DNA of 64,000 bases from NCBI RefSeq assembly GCF_023195835.1, contig NZ_CP096200.1, positions 558,001-622,000 on the forward strand. The letters are read 5' to 3'. The stretch is from Vibrio sinaloensis (GTDB lineage Bacteria; Pseudomonadota; Gammaproteobacteria; Enterobacterales; Vibrionaceae). The translations under genes and the position numbers were made by a program. Of this stretch, positions 1 to 9,038 are shown piece by piece (within the stretch, counting starts at the first letter, position 1; every line of letters starts with the position of its first letter). A model generated the notes under the pieces. It had not been told where the DNA came from. It searched no databases and saw nothing but the letters and a program-made list of their open reading frames with translations.

Positions 1-1092
1 CAGTTTATCTCCGTGACCAAGCTGAAAATGAATTGGCTCACACTGGCCAAACGGCAACACCGCATTGACCAAGCTTATCAGTGGGCCTCTTTTTTGTATC
101 GCGTCATGCATGTAGAATTTTTGCGTTTGGTCTCGCGCTTGGCGCGCTGTAAGCGCTTGCACTTTTTGCTGTAAACAAGCACTGCGCCCCAACTCGTTTT
201 TATTTCGATGTGCCACGGCCGACGTCGCTTTGTCGCGCAGTCCGTTAAGCAAAATCTTAGGTTGGCTGCCACTGCGGCGCACTTTCATCCCCTGCGCAGT
301 GCGTTGGTCTGCCTTCTCCTTATTACGCTGAGCTTGACGTTGTAACGCTTTCTGCTGTTTATGCACGCTGTCGAGTTGTCGCTCGATAGCGGCCGCATGT
401 TGCTGCTGTTGCGCATAATAGTGGTCATAGTTACCGCCATATTGCGTCAAGCCTAGACTCGACAGCTGCCAAATTTGATCCATTTCACGCAGCAATAGCC
501 GATCATGGCTGACCAATACGACATAGCCGTAAAATTGGCGTAACTGGTCACGTAGCCACATACGACCAGCTTGATCTAAATGGTTTGAGGGTTCATCAAG
601 CACGAGAAGTTGCGCGTCGGATTGAAACAACTGCCACAACTGCAGTTTGGCCAATTGACCACCACTGAGCTTAGCGCAAGGAAAATGGACATCGCTCGGT
701 AAACCCAGTGCGAGCAGTTGGTTTTGCAAATCGTATTTCAGCGACCATTGCTCTGCCACCAGATCAAACCAATGCTGATCGCACTTTCCAGATTCGATTT
801 GCGCCAATGCGTGCAGTTGTGGCTCGAGATTTAAATAGCCCGCGATAGTCAAGTCACTATTAAGTAACGATGAAGGTAGCTGGTGGTAAGTGTGTACTTT
901 TTTAGTCACCTTAACGTAGCCTGAAGTCGGTCGTCGCTCACCACTGAGTACATCCGCCAACACTGACTTTCCGCTGCCATTACGTCCCACTAAACCAACA
1001 CGTTTGTGGCGTAAAGTGACGCTGACGTCATTGAACAATGATTTGCCATCGGCAAACTGATAGCTGAGTTGATGAGCTTGAAGTATAGGCAT
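1..1092 (-). CDS. ABC-F family ATPase (3' part cut by window edge)
   Basis: The gene reads leftward from an ATG at 1092 and is still open at base 1, so about 364 N-terminal residues are visible. Seen: Walker A (GRNGSGKS), signature LSGGQ, Walker B with the ABC-F hallmark LDEPSNHLD, then a Gln/Lys-rich charged linker, and the beginning of what should be the second ATPase domain. There are no membrane segments. ABC-F proteins are soluble and act on ribosomes as translation factors or antibiotic-protection factors. Which subfamily this is cannot be told without the second half. The start follows a good ribosome-binding site (AGGAGG about 6 nt upstream). The 200-nt leader upstream holds a tiny open reading frame and possible hairpins, described separately. 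Confidence 0.85.
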   Translation of the reverse strand, partial: MPILQAHQLSYQFADGKSLFNDVSVTLRHKRVGLVGRNGSGKSVLADVLSGERRPTSGYVKVTKKVHTYHQLPSSLLNSDLTIAGYLNLEPQLHALAQIESGKCDQHWFDLVAEQWSLKYDLQNQLLALGLPSDVHFPCAKLSGGQLAKLQLWQLFQSDAQLLVLDEPSNHLDQAGRMWLRDQLRQFYGYVVLVSHDRLLLREMDQIWQLSSLGLTQYGGNYDHYYAQQQQHAAAIERQLDSVHKQQKALQRQAQRNKEKADQRTAQGMKVRRSGSQPKILLNGLRDKATSAVAHRNKNELGRSACLQQKVQALTARQARDQTQKFYMHDAIQKRGPLISLVNAVLPFGQCEPIHFQLGHGDKL

Positions 1093-1407
1093 AATGTGCC
1101 TCCTGATAGACAGGATTAGGCATCATGCGTAGCGAAACGGCTCAATAAAGGACCGGCGTCAAAACACGCGTCGATTATCGCTGAAAAAAGTGCTGCCGAA
1201 AGCAAGATAGAGGCTACGCCGACTAACCCTGTGAAATCCAAAAAAGAAGAAATAACGGATAACAGGTGTTAGTTGTTCATGTTGGCGTAATCTCCTTAAG
1301 AAGTGATTGGGAGAGTATAGAGTACCTATAGGTCAAACTACAACCAAAGATTGCACAAAAGGTAGCCAGCCAACCTTCGTCTCATTGCAACAGCGCTCTG
1401 GCAAGTA
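1093..1407 (-). promoter_or_regulatory. Leader of the ABC-F gene with a three-codon reading frame
   Basis: This stretch has no full gene. Reading leftward, a consensus Shine-Dalgarno AAGGAG (1292-1297) is followed 11 nt later by ATG AAC AAC TAA (1269-1280). Downstream lie a short weak hairpin ending in a T run (about 1184-1204) and a 7-bp inverted repeat GCGTAGC/GCTACGC (1127-1133 and 1213-1219) that could form an alternative structure. This could be translational or transcriptional attenuation, as known for some ABC-F resistance genes, but the hairpins are weak. The role is inferred. Confidence 0.3.
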
Positions 1408-2262
1408 TCAGTCGATCTGTTTAACTGAGATGCGATTTTTAAACTCAAACACTTTCTCAGCGCACACATCGATACAGCGACCACAACTGATACAGTTTTG
1501 GTCCATTATCCGCCGATCGCCCTGTTTAAGCGGTTGACGCAACACCTCAGGCTCAGGACAAACGTAATAGCAGTCCATACACTTGGTGCAAGCTTCACGG
1601 CGAGTTGCGGTTACACGCAACAGGCTCTGGCTGCCAATCACGCCATAGGTGGCGCCAAGCGGACACAAATGACCACACCAGCCATGCTCAACCAACAGTA
1701 GATCGAGCAAAAACACCAACAGGATCAAAATCCAACCAGCGCCCATGCCGAACACTAAACCACGGTGCAAGGTGGCTACAGGATCGATCCAGGCCCAAAG
1801 CACGCTGCCTGATAGTGCGCTGCCCACCAGCAGCACTGGGATCAGCCAGTAGCGCAGTTGCGGCGACCAACGATAGCTGGCTTTCAAGTTAAGTTTGCGC
1901 CTCAGCCACGCTGCTAAATCGGTCACAACATTGAGCGGACAAACCCATGCACAAAATGCACGCGGGCTGATCAAAGCGTAAAAACCGACCACCACAGCAA
2001 AGCCAATTAAGGCTGTCATTTCAGGGAGGTGACCAGCAGCAAGAGTTTGCAACACAATCAAAGGGTCACTAAATGGAATCACATCCAGTAAGTTACTCGA
2101 CGACAAATTGCCTTTCAGCACGCCAAGTGTCGGCCCTGCCATAAACAGCGCCATAATGACAATCTGAGACAATCGACGCAGCAATAAGAAGCGGTGAGCT
2201 TGCCACCAACCTAATACTCGGACAGCGTCTTTTCCGGCATCTTTGGCGAGATTCTTAGCCAT
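1408..2262 (-). CDS. napH: NapH-type quinol dehydrogenase membrane subunit
   Basis: 284 residues. An N-terminal half with four or more hydrophobic segments is followed by two C-terminal 4Fe-4S motifs (CTKCMDCYYVCP and CISCGRCIDVC). The CAWVCPLN motif in the membrane part is typical of the NapH/CcoG-like family. NapH oxidises quinol in the inner membrane and passes electrons to NapG. The start ATG overlaps the napG stop by one base (TAATG), so the two are translationally coupled. No napA, napB or napC is present here, so the electron acceptor is not obvious. The divergent formate dehydrogenase fusion is the nearest redox partner. Family assignment is strong; the physiological partner is inferred. 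Confidence 0.85.
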   Translation of the reverse strand: MAKNLAKDAGKDAVRVLGWWQAHRFLLLRRLSQIVIMALFMAGPTLGVLKGNLSSSNLLDVIPFSDPLIVLQTLAAGHLPEMTALIGFAVVVGFYALISPRAFCAWVCPLNVVTDLAAWLRRKLNLKASYRWSPQLRYWLIPVLLVGSALSGSVLWAWIDPVATLHRGLVFGMGAGWILILLVFLLDLLLVEHGWCGHLCPLGATYGVIGSQSLLRVTATRREACTKCMDCYYVCPEPEVLRQPLKQGDRRIMDQNCISCGRCIDVCAEKVFEFKNRISVKQID

Positions 2263-3023
2263 TAGCGCTTACCTCCTAACGTCTCCAAAGCCTCAGCCGG
2301 CACTTGCGGCGCGCTATTTTCGAGCGGCTTAGTTAACTCTTCCCAGCCGAGTTGATAGTGGGCGCCCATTTTTCCCTTCGCCAGTTCGGTTGGAATGATC
2401 TTAATGGCCGCCACTTCCGTCACGCACGCCTGTTCACACTTACCGCAACCGGTGCATTTGTCGGAATGAACCGTCGGGATTAGCTTGGCGTGGTAGCCGG
2501 TTCGCTCATTACGAATGTTTTCAAGGGTGATGGCTTGATCGATTAACGGGCAAACACGATAGCAGACATCGCAGCGCAGCCCCTGCCAGTTAAGACACGC
2601 TTCATGATCTATGAGCACTGCGGTGCCCATACGAGCATCATCGATATTGGTTAAATTAGGATCGAGCGCCCCAGTTGGACAGACTGGCACACAAGGTATG
2701 TCTTCACACATCTCGCACGGGGTTTGGCGCGCATCAAAATAAGGGGTGCCAGACTCAACCGACGATAGTAATGTGGCCAGTTTGAGCGTGTCATACGGAC
2801 AAGCTTGAACGCACAAGCCACAGCGAATACAGGCTTGTTCAAACTCTCCTTTAGCCAATGCGCCGGGCGGGCGAATCGGAACCCCTTGCCCGTCACGAGC
2901 TCGACTCTGTGTTGACTGCAAGCCCAACACTGTCGCTGCAGCCCCGACACCGACCAGCGTTCGAGTTGCATCACGCAAGAATCGGCGCCGACTCTGCTCA
3001 CCATTTGACTTGGCCTTACTCAT
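2262..3023 (-). CDS. napG: NapG-type periplasmic ferredoxin
   Basis: 253 residues from the ATG at 3023. An upstream in-frame start at 3059 would only add residues in front of the signal peptide. A twin-arginine signal (SRRRFLRD) starts near residue 12, so the folded, cofactor-loaded protein is exported by Tat. Four 4Fe-4S clusters are suggested by repeated Cys motifs ([28 protein letters not shown], the CDVCYRVCP region, [11 protein letters not shown]). The MauM/NapG family transfers electrons from NapH to a periplasmic acceptor. It forms an operon with napH. The promoter probably lies in the 354-nt divergent region, which carries NarP- and FNR-like sites. Confidence 0.87.
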   Translation of the reverse strand: MSKAKSNGEQSRRRFLRDATRTLVGVGAAATVLGLQSTQSRARDGQGVPIRPPGALAKGEFEQACIRCGLCVQACPYDTLKLATLLSSVESGTPYFDARQTPCEMCEDIPCVPVCPTGALDPNLTNIDDARMGTAVLIDHEACLNWQGLRCDVCYRVCPLIDQAITLENIRNERTGYHAKLIPTVHSDKCTGCGKCEQACVTEVAAIKIIPTELAKGKMGAHYQLGWEELTKPLENSAPQVPAEALETLGGKR

Positions 3024-3135
3024 AACCTCACCCCGACATACCGCTTGCTGCAAGGTCACAGACGACTCTGCACAACAAGCATAGCAACCATACTTTTATT
3101 ATGGACATTTTCCGTGCGCCAATCCTATCGACCTA

Positions 3136-3151
3136 TACCCCAAAAGGGGTG
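3136..3151. promoter_or_regulatory. NarL/NarP-like 7-2-7 palindrome
   Basis: TACCCCA-AA-AGGGGTG matches two inverted heptamers of the form TACYYMT with a 2-bp gap at six of seven positions each. This 7-2-7 arrangement is the known NarP/NarL site in enteric bacteria. It lies 113 bp upstream of napG and 227 bp upstream of the formate dehydrogenase start. Confidence 0.45.
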
Positions 3152-3164
3152 GATCGCACTTGGT

Positions 3165-3178
3165 TTGATGAACGTCAA
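3165..3178. promoter_or_regulatory. FNR-like box
   Basis: TTGAT-GAAC-GTCAA agrees with the FNR consensus TTGAT-N4-ATCAA at 9 of 10 positions. It lies 14 bp from the NarP-like palindrome, so co-regulation by anaerobiosis and nitrate is plausible. Confidence 0.45.
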
Positions 3179-3377
3179 TAAACGCCTTTTACCTATGTCA
3201 CAGTTTTACAACTCAACGCAGAGAGGACGTCTATTTCGCTAACTGGCAAGACATCGTGGCCTACTTATTACCGGTAGCGAAATATCTAAACTTTGAGTTT
3301 TTTGTCACACGAACTTTTCTCGCAAGGCATTATCCTTAAAGAATGTATGGCTAATGGTTGTTGCCATTGGGGGCGTT

Positions 3378-6300
3378 ATGATTGAGATAGTAGTTGATGG
3401 CAAGTACCGAATTGTCGACCCCGACACCAGCTTACTTGATGCTGCGCGCATCTGTGGCATAGAGATTCCCTCACTGTGCGGACTCAATAAAAGTGGACAA
3501 AAAATCCCGTGTGATTTGTGTGTGGTTGAGGTAGAAGGAGCGGAGATACAGCGCGCTTGCGAGCTCAAGGTACGTCGCGGCTTAAATGTGACAACCCAAT
3601 CGCCTACATTAGATCAACGCCGCCGAGAGGCACTTAATCGCATTATGCGCGACCATTACGCCGACTGTGAAGCGCCGTGCAAAACAGCCTGCCCTGCTGG
3701 GGTCGATATTCAATCTTACCTCTACTACATCGGCCAAAATGACCACCAAAAAGCGATTGAGATCATCAAACAGACACTACCAATGCCACTGTCGATTGGT
3801 CGCGTCTGTCCGGCATTTTGCGAAAGTGAATGTCGCCGCGCCCTCGTGGATGAGCCGATTGCGATTCGCCAACTCAAACGTCACGCCGCCGACGCCGATT
3901 TAGCTGCCGCCGAGGCTTACGTGCCGACGAAAAAGCCTGCCAAGCATCGCTCAATTGCAGTAGTAGGCAGTGGCCCCGGCGGCTTAACCGCGGGTTACTA
4001 CCTATCCAATGAGGGCTACGACGTCACCGTGTTTGAGTCGATGCCTAAAGCCGGAGGTTGGCTGCGCTATGGCATTCCTGAATATCGCCTGCCTAAAACC
4101 ATTCTCGATCAAGAAATTGCCTTAATGTGCCGTAACGGAATGACGATAAAAACCGAGCACAAGTTGGGCAGAGAGTTTACCCTGTCTCAACTGAGCCAAG
4201 ATTACGACGCCGTGTGTCTTGCGGTCGGCGCGTCACTCGCGGTTGAGATGAACTATCCAGGCAGCGATTTATTGGGCTGTTACTTAGGTGTCGACTACCT
4301 TAAAGATTATGTCACCGAGCAAAGCTACACCACAGGGCAACAAGTCGCAGTCATCGGCGGCGGCAATACCGCGATAGATTGCGCACGCACGGCGAGGCGC
4401 ACTGGCGCAGAGACGACCATCATCTATCGCCGAACCCGCGAGGAGATGCCCGCCGAAGATTACGAAATTGAAGAAGCCGAGCAAGAAGGCGTCCAATTTC
4501 TGTTCTTAACCAACCCGGTTGAGAATCTCAGCAATCAACAGGGGCAAGTTAAGGCAATTAAACTGGAAAGAATGGCCCTTGGTGAGCCGGACGAATCTGG
4601 CCGTCGCCGCCCGCAAGCCACTGGCGAATTTTTTACCCAAGCGTTTGATACTGTGATTGCCGCGGTATCGCAAAAGCCGGATCTCAGTTTTCTCGATGAT
4701 GACTCGCTTGAACTGCCACTCACTCGTTGGAATACGGCGCAAACTGACGATGTTACGATGCATAGCGGGGTCGGTAACATATTTAGCATCGGTGATTTCC
4801 GTCGTGGCCCGGCGACCGCCGTTGAAGCTGTGGGTGACGGCCGCCTAGCCGCGAAAGCGATCGATCTCTATTTACACGGCGATATGGCGATGATGCCACG
4901 GCCTGAGTTCAATGCTCGTAAAGAGCAACAGCTCTCACATATCGATCCAATCCATTTTGCCCAACTAGAAAAAGTGACGCGGGCGATAATGCCGGAGCTC
5001 ACTCCAGAGCAAAGGGCGCAAAGCTTTAATGAGGTCGAGCTTGGGTTCGACAACAACGATGCGATCCGTGAAGCATTGCGCTGCTTGGAGTGTGGTTGTC
5101 AAGCCAATACCCAATGTAACTTGCGTGATTACTCAACCCAATATGGTGCGCAGCAATGCTTTGAAGACAATCTCGAAGTGAAATCCGCGCAAGACTGGCA
5201 AGCTTTGCGTGCTAAAGAAACGCGGCACAAATTTAGTGTTGATCGCAGCGCCGAGTTTATTGAGTTCGATGCCAACCGCTGTATCAGTTGTGGTCAATGT
5301 ATTGATGCATGCAGCGAGCAAGCGGTGCATGGCATCCTCAATTTCGTCAATGACCAACAGGGCCGCCCTGCGTTAAGACCCGACGATCGACCTCACTTTG
5401 GCTCGATGCGCCATGGGCGAATGATGATGGGCGATTCAAACTGTGTGCAATGCGGCGCCTGCGTGCAAGCTTGCCCCACCGGCGCTATGGTCGATAAGCG
5501 CCATCGCGCTCAAGGCAGAACCGATCCGCTCACCCAAGTCGACACCATTTGTACCTATTGCGGTGTGGGCTGCAAACTGACCATGCACGTCAACCCAGCG
5601 CAAAACAAAATTGAGTACATTACTGGCGCTCAATCCCCTGTCAACCAACAAATGCTGTGCGTTAAGGGCCGTTTTGGTTTCGACTTTATCGCCGATAGTA
5701 GCCGCCTAACCACACCACTTATCCGCAAAGATGGCTGGCTACAACCGGCCAGTTGGCCCGAGGCCATCAGTCTTATCGCTAGCAAGTTGAGTAGTTTGAA
5801 ACAAGATTTTGGCGGCAATGCGCTGGCGGGTTTTTCTTCAGCCAAGACCACCAATGAAGATAACTATGTATTTCAGAAATTCATTCGCCGTGAGCTTGGC
5901 ACCAATAACATCGACCACTGTGCGCGCCTTTGTCACGCCTCAAGTGTCACCGGGTTAGAAGCATCACTCGGTAGCGGTGCGATGACCAATGACATCCCAA
6001 GCATTAAACACTCTGACGTCATTTTTATCATCGGCTCCGATACCACCTCAGCGCACCCGATCATCGCCTCGCACATTAAGCAAGCCATTCGTCATCATGG
6101 GGCGCGTCTGATTGTGGCCGATCCCAAACGCATCGACATGGCCGATCATGCTGAGCTCTATTTGGCACACCGCCCGGGCACCGATGTAATGCTCCTCAAT
6201 GGGGTTATGCAGCAGATCATCAAGAACGGTTGGTACGATCACGAGTTCATCGAAGAGCGTGTTGATGGCTTTGATACCTTGTTGCAAGAGGTGATGTCAC

Positions 6301-7589
6301 CCGCCTACGCCCCCGATAAAGTAGAGCTAGTGACTGGCGTCAGCGCCGATGACATCTTTGCTATGGCAAGAATGATAGGCACCGCCAAACGCACTGCGGT
6401 CTACTACTCGATGGGCATCACCCAACACACCACAGGTCACGATAACGTGCGTTCCATTGCCAACTTACAGCTGCTGTGCGGCAATATCGGTATCGAAGGA
6501 GGTGGAATCAACCCGTTACGCGGCCAATCTAATGTTCAAGGCGCGTGCGATATGGGCGCACTTCCGAATAGCTATCCCGGCTATCAAAAAGTTTACAACC
6601 CCATGGTGAGACAAAAGTTTGCCATGGAGTGGAATGCGCCCGATCTTTCGCCCGAGCAAGGCTTAACCCTAACCGAGATCATCGATGCTGCATGCCAGCG
6701 CCAAGTGCGCGGCCTCTATATCATGGGCGAAAATCCAGTACTGAGCGACCCCAATCAAGCTCATGTCATTGATGCACTAGAAACACTCGACTTTCTGGTG
6801 GTGCAAGACATCTTCTTGACCGAAACTGCGCAATACGCGGATGTGGTGCTGCCATCGTGCTCGTTTGCCGAAAAGTCAGGGCATTTCACCAACACCGAAC
6901 GGCGGGTACAACGGATAAATCCTGCGGTGAAACCGCCCGGCGAAGCGAAACAGGACTGGTGGATCATTCAACAAGTTGCCAATGCTATGGGCGGTGACTG
7001 GCGGTATAAAACTGTGTCTGACATTACTAGCGAGATTGCCCGAGTGACGCCGCAATATGCCGGCCTACGCTGGGATGCCATTCCGCCCGATGGCGTACAG
7101 TGGCCAAGTAACAAGAACAACCCCAACGGTACACGCATCATGCACCAAACCCAGTTCACTCGGGGTAAAGGCCAAATGGTTGGCATTCCGTTTCGCTATG
7201 CCGCAGAACTGCCTGATGAAGAGTACCCATTGGTACTCACAACAGGCCGAGTGCTGGAGCAATTTCACACCGGCACCATGACGAGAAAAACTAAGGGGCT
7301 GGATAATCTCGCCGGCCCAAGGGCGATGATCAGCGTGCAAGACGCAGAAGCACTAGGCATATCTAATGGCCAACGCTTGAAAGTCTCAACCCGCCGCGGC
7401 GAAATCGAGATCGATGCCTTTGTTACCAAACGGATTCAGCAAGGGGTGATTTTTATCCCTTTCCACTTTGTTGAGTCTCCGGTCAACCGTTTAACCTCCA
7501 CCGCCACCGACCCGCACGCGAAAATCCCAGAATTTAAAGTGGCGGCAGTGAGAGTGGAAATAGCTACGCCTCCACCAACTCAAAGCTAA
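3378..7589 (+). CDS. Multidomain formate dehydrogenase: ferredoxin + GltD-like FAD module + Mo-bisPGD catalytic domain
   Basis: About 1403 residues from ATG 3378, where the ferredoxin fold begins with MIEIVVDG; an in-frame ATG at 3354 is possible. Domains in order: 2Fe-2S ferredoxin (about 1-80); Cys-rich N-terminal part of a GltD-like subunit (about 95-165); FAD-binding Rossmann fold (AVVGSGPGG, near 194); second NAD(P)-binding Rossmann fold (VAVIGGGNTA, near 325); two 4Fe-4S motifs (CISCGQC near 635, CVQCGAC near 689); then the molybdopterin enzyme with CTYCGVGC near 725 and a C-terminal molybdopterin-dinucleotide domain. In the active-site motif CARLCH a Cys (about 852) occupies the position that is selenocysteine in E. 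coli FdhF. I infer soluble NAD(P)-linked formate oxidation or CO2 reduction within one chain. Divergent from napGH, with shared anaerobic-type control sites. Confidence 0.85.
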   Translation: MIEIVVDGKYRIVDPDTSLLDAARICGIEIPSLCGLNKSGQKIPCDLCVVEVEGAEIQRACELKVRRGLNVTTQSPTLDQRRREALNRIMRDHYADCEAPCKTACPAGVDIQSYLYYIGQNDHQKAIEIIKQTLPMPLSIGRVCPAFCESECRRALVDEPIAIRQLKRHAADADLAAAEAYVPTKKPAKHRSIAVVGSGPGGLTAGYYLSNEGYDVTVFESMPKAGGWLRYGIPEYRLPKTILDQEIALMCRNGMTIKTEHKLGREFTLSQLSQDYDAVCLAVGASLAVEMNYPGSDLLGCYLGVDYLKDYVTEQSYTTGQQVAVIGGGNTAIDCARTARRTGAETTIIYRRTREEMPAEDYEIEEAEQEGVQFLFLTNPVENLSNQQGQVKAIKLERMALGEPDESGRRRPQATGEFFTQAFDTVIAAVSQKPDLSFLDDDSLELPLTRWNTAQTDDVTMHSGVGNIFSIGDFRRGPATAVEAVGDGRLAAKAIDLYLHGDMAMMPRPEFNARKEQQLSHIDPIHFAQLEKVTRAIMPELTPEQRAQSFNEVELGFDNNDAIREALRCLECGCQANTQCNLRDYSTQYGAQQCFEDNLEVKSAQDWQALRAKETRHKFSVDRSAEFIEFDANRCISCGQCIDACSEQAVHGILNFVNDQQGRPALRPDDRPHFGSMRHGRMMMGDSNCVQCGACVQACPTGAMVDKRHRAQGRTDPLTQVDTICTYCGVGCKLTMHVNPAQNKIEYITGAQSPVNQQMLCVKGRFGFDFIADSSRLTTPLIRKDGWLQPASWPEAISLIASKLSSLKQDFGGNALAGFSSAKTTNEDNYVFQKFIRRELGTNNIDHCARLCHASSVTGLEASLGSGAMTNDIPSIKHSDVIFIIGSDTTSAHPIIASHIKQAIRHHGARLIVADPKRIDMADHAELYLAHRPGTDVMLLNGVMQQIIKNGWYDHEFIEERVDGFDTLLQEVMSPAYAPDKVELVTGVSADDIFAMARMIGTAKRTAVYYSMGITQHTTGHDNVRSIANLQLLCGNIGIEGGGINPLRGQSNVQGACDMGALPNSYPGYQKVYNPMVRQKFAMEWNAPDLSPEQGLTLTEIIDAACQRQVRGLYIMGENPVLSDPNQAHVIDALETLDFLVVQDIFLTETAQYADVVLPSCSFAEKSGHFTNTERRVQRINPAVKPPGEAKQDWWIIQQVANAMGGDWRYKTVSDITSEIARVTPQYAGLRWDAIPPDGVQWPSNKNNPNGTRIMHQTQFTRGKGQMVGIPFRYAAELPDEEYPLVLTTGRVLEQFHTGTMTRKTKGLDNLAGPRAMISVQDAEALGISNGQRLKVSTRRGEIEIDAFVTKRIQQGVIFIPFHFVESPVNRLTSTATDPHAKIPEFKVAAVRVEIATPPPTQS

Positions 7590-7602
7590 GCCTTAATCTC
7601 AA

Positions 7603-7624
7603 GAGCCGGCGAAGACGTCGGCTC
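7603..7624 (+). terminator. Hairpin after the formate dehydrogenase gene
   Basis: GAGCCG and CGGCTC form a six to eight bp stem 14 nt after the stop codon. There is no T run, so it may be a weak terminator or an mRNA 3' stabiliser. Confidence 0.35.
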
Positions 7625-7699
7625 ACACTCTCCCACCGCTCAGGTTCAGTAATGCGCTTTATGTTGTCACTTTTCATCCTATTCCAAGCAAAATTCGCC

Positions 7700-7730
7700 T
7701 TGACCTGTCTACAGCATTACACTTTATGTT
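7700..7730 (+). promoter_or_regulatory. MerR-type promoter with 19-bp spacer
   Basis: TTGACC (7700-7705) and TATGTT (7725-7730) are separated by 19 bp, the overlong spacing typical of promoters that MerR-family activators untwist. It precedes the MerR-fusion gene by 34 bp, which suggests autoregulation. An offset CTGT/ACAG dyad overlaps the -35. Confidence 0.45.
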
Positions 7731-7764
7731 ATTCCCAACATAGCAATGCAAGGGCTTGTTCATT

Positions 7765-8937
7765 ATGTATTTAATCTCACAGCTGGCCACTAAGGTTGGG
7801 CTTTCTCGCACCGCCTTACTCTATTACGAAAAGCTAGGTTTGATTAAGGGAAAGCGGCTGAGCAACGGCTATCGCCAATACAGCGAACGAGATATGCAGC
7901 GCTTATTGTTGATTCAACAACTGCAAAGCGCAGGTTTAACCTTGAAAGAATGCCAAGCGTGTATGGATGCGAAGCTAGACAAGAAAGTGCTCGCGCAGCG
8001 CCTAGTGACCTTGAATCAAGAAATAGAACAGAAGACACAAGCGCGTGACCTGTTGCTCGGTTTATTGGGTGAACGTTCACAAAGAGACATGCACAGTGTA
8101 ATGAGTGAGAGCGCCCCTGAAGAACATCTACACTGGCTTAGCCAGCAAGGCTTTGACGAAAAAGAAGCATTACGAATTAAATGGTTATCTAAAGATATGA
8201 ACGAACACGATCAATACATGCAAGACTTTATGACGGTATTCGAGACGCTAGACCGTTGGGGGCCTGGTAGCGAAGCGGGAACACTAGACGCCATCTCCCA
8301 TCTTCCCGACAATACTCAAACCCTGTTAGAAATTGGCTGTGGTAAAGGCACTTCGACCACACTGCTCGCTGAAAACACGCAAGCACAGATCACAGCGGTC
8401 GACAACGAGCCATCAGCCATTGAGCAGCTTGAACAAAAGCTGACAAGTCGCGACTTGGACCACAGAGTGACGCTAGTCAATGCCTCGATGACCTCGCTGC
8501 CTTTTGCACCGAAGAGTTTTGATGCACTCTGGGCCGAAGGCTGTGTCTACATCATGGGGATGGAAAAGGCACTCAAACAGTGGAAGCCTTTGCTCAAAGA
8601 GAGCGGTGTTCTTATTGTCAGTGATCTTGTGTGGTTAACGGATACACCGCAGCCAAAAGTGGAGCAGTTTTGGTTGTCTGACTACCCTGACATCCAAACC
8701 ATCGCCACTCGTGAAGCGCAATTTGCAAAAGCAGGTTATGAGCTCGTCGCTCAGTTCTCTTTGGGCGTAGAAGCTTGGCAAAACTACTGGCTACCGCTTG
8801 CCGAAAGAGTGAAAGAGCTAACGCCAGTTATGCCTGACTCGCAGGCGCTGATGGATATTAAACGCGAGATTGCGATTTATGAGCAAGCCGCGGCGAAAGA
8901 CTTTACTTACCAATACTTTGTGTTGAAGAAAAAGTAG
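7765..8937 (+). CDS. MerR-family regulator fused to SAM-dependent methyltransferase
   Basis: 390 residues from the ATG at 7765, which has AAGGG 10 nt upstream; a TTG at 7756 would sit on the ribosome-binding site. Residues 1-70 are a MerR winged helix (LISQLATKVGLSRTALLYYEKLGL), followed by a coiled dimerisation helix to about 115. The C-terminal part is a class I methyltransferase with motif I LLEIGCGKGTSTTLL (about 190) and a methyltransferase-11-like core. The methyltransferase occupies the place of the usual effector-binding domain. It could sense or modify a small molecule, perhaps a toxic compound, while controlling its own promoter. The substrate cannot be deduced. No catabolic neighbour is linked to it. 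Confidence 0.85.
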   Translation: MYLISQLATKVGLSRTALLYYEKLGLIKGKRLSNGYRQYSERDMQRLLLIQQLQSAGLTLKECQACMDAKLDKKVLAQRLVTLNQEIEQKTQARDLLLGLLGERSQRDMHSVMSESAPEEHLHWLSQQGFDEKEALRIKWLSKDMNEHDQYMQDFMTVFETLDRWGPGSEAGTLDAISHLPDNTQTLLEIGCGKGTSTTLLAENTQAQITAVDNEPSAIEQLEQKLTSRDLDHRVTLVNASMTSLPFAPKSFDALWAEGCVYIMGMEKALKQWKPLLKESGVLIVSDLVWLTDTPQPKVEQFWLSDYPDIQTIATREAQFAKAGYELVAQFSLGVEAWQNYWLPLAERVKELTPVMPDSQALMDIKREIAIYEQAAAKDFTYQYFVLKKK

Positions 8938-8967
8938 CGCGAGAAGCGGGAAATATGGCCCAATAAA

Positions 8968-8997
8968 AACGCCCTAGGCGATAAAACCTAGGGCGTT
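8968..8997. terminator. Bidirectional rho-independent terminator
   Basis: An 11-bp perfect stem (AACGCCCTAGG / CCTAGGGCGTT) with an 8-nt A-rich loop lies between the convergent MerR-methyltransferase and chitinase genes. Confidence 0.8.
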
Positions 8998-9038
8998 TCA
9001 TTGCTTGGATGGCGAGTCACCCTATTTAGTTTGAGCCG

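Larger units (their letters stand above)
3024..3377. promoter_or_regulatory. Divergent control region between napGH and the formate dehydrogenase fusion
   Basis: There is no gene in this 354-nt stretch; the small frames that cross it look random. It must carry the promoters for both directions. Two recognisable palindromes, a NarL/NarP 7-2-7-like site and an FNR-like site, lie near its middle and are listed separately. Both point to control by oxygen and nitrate. Confidence 0.6.

Noticed and set aside
5931..5933. Possible selenocysteine position in the formate dehydrogenase
   Set aside because: The codon is TGT (Cys), not TGA, so no recoding is needed.
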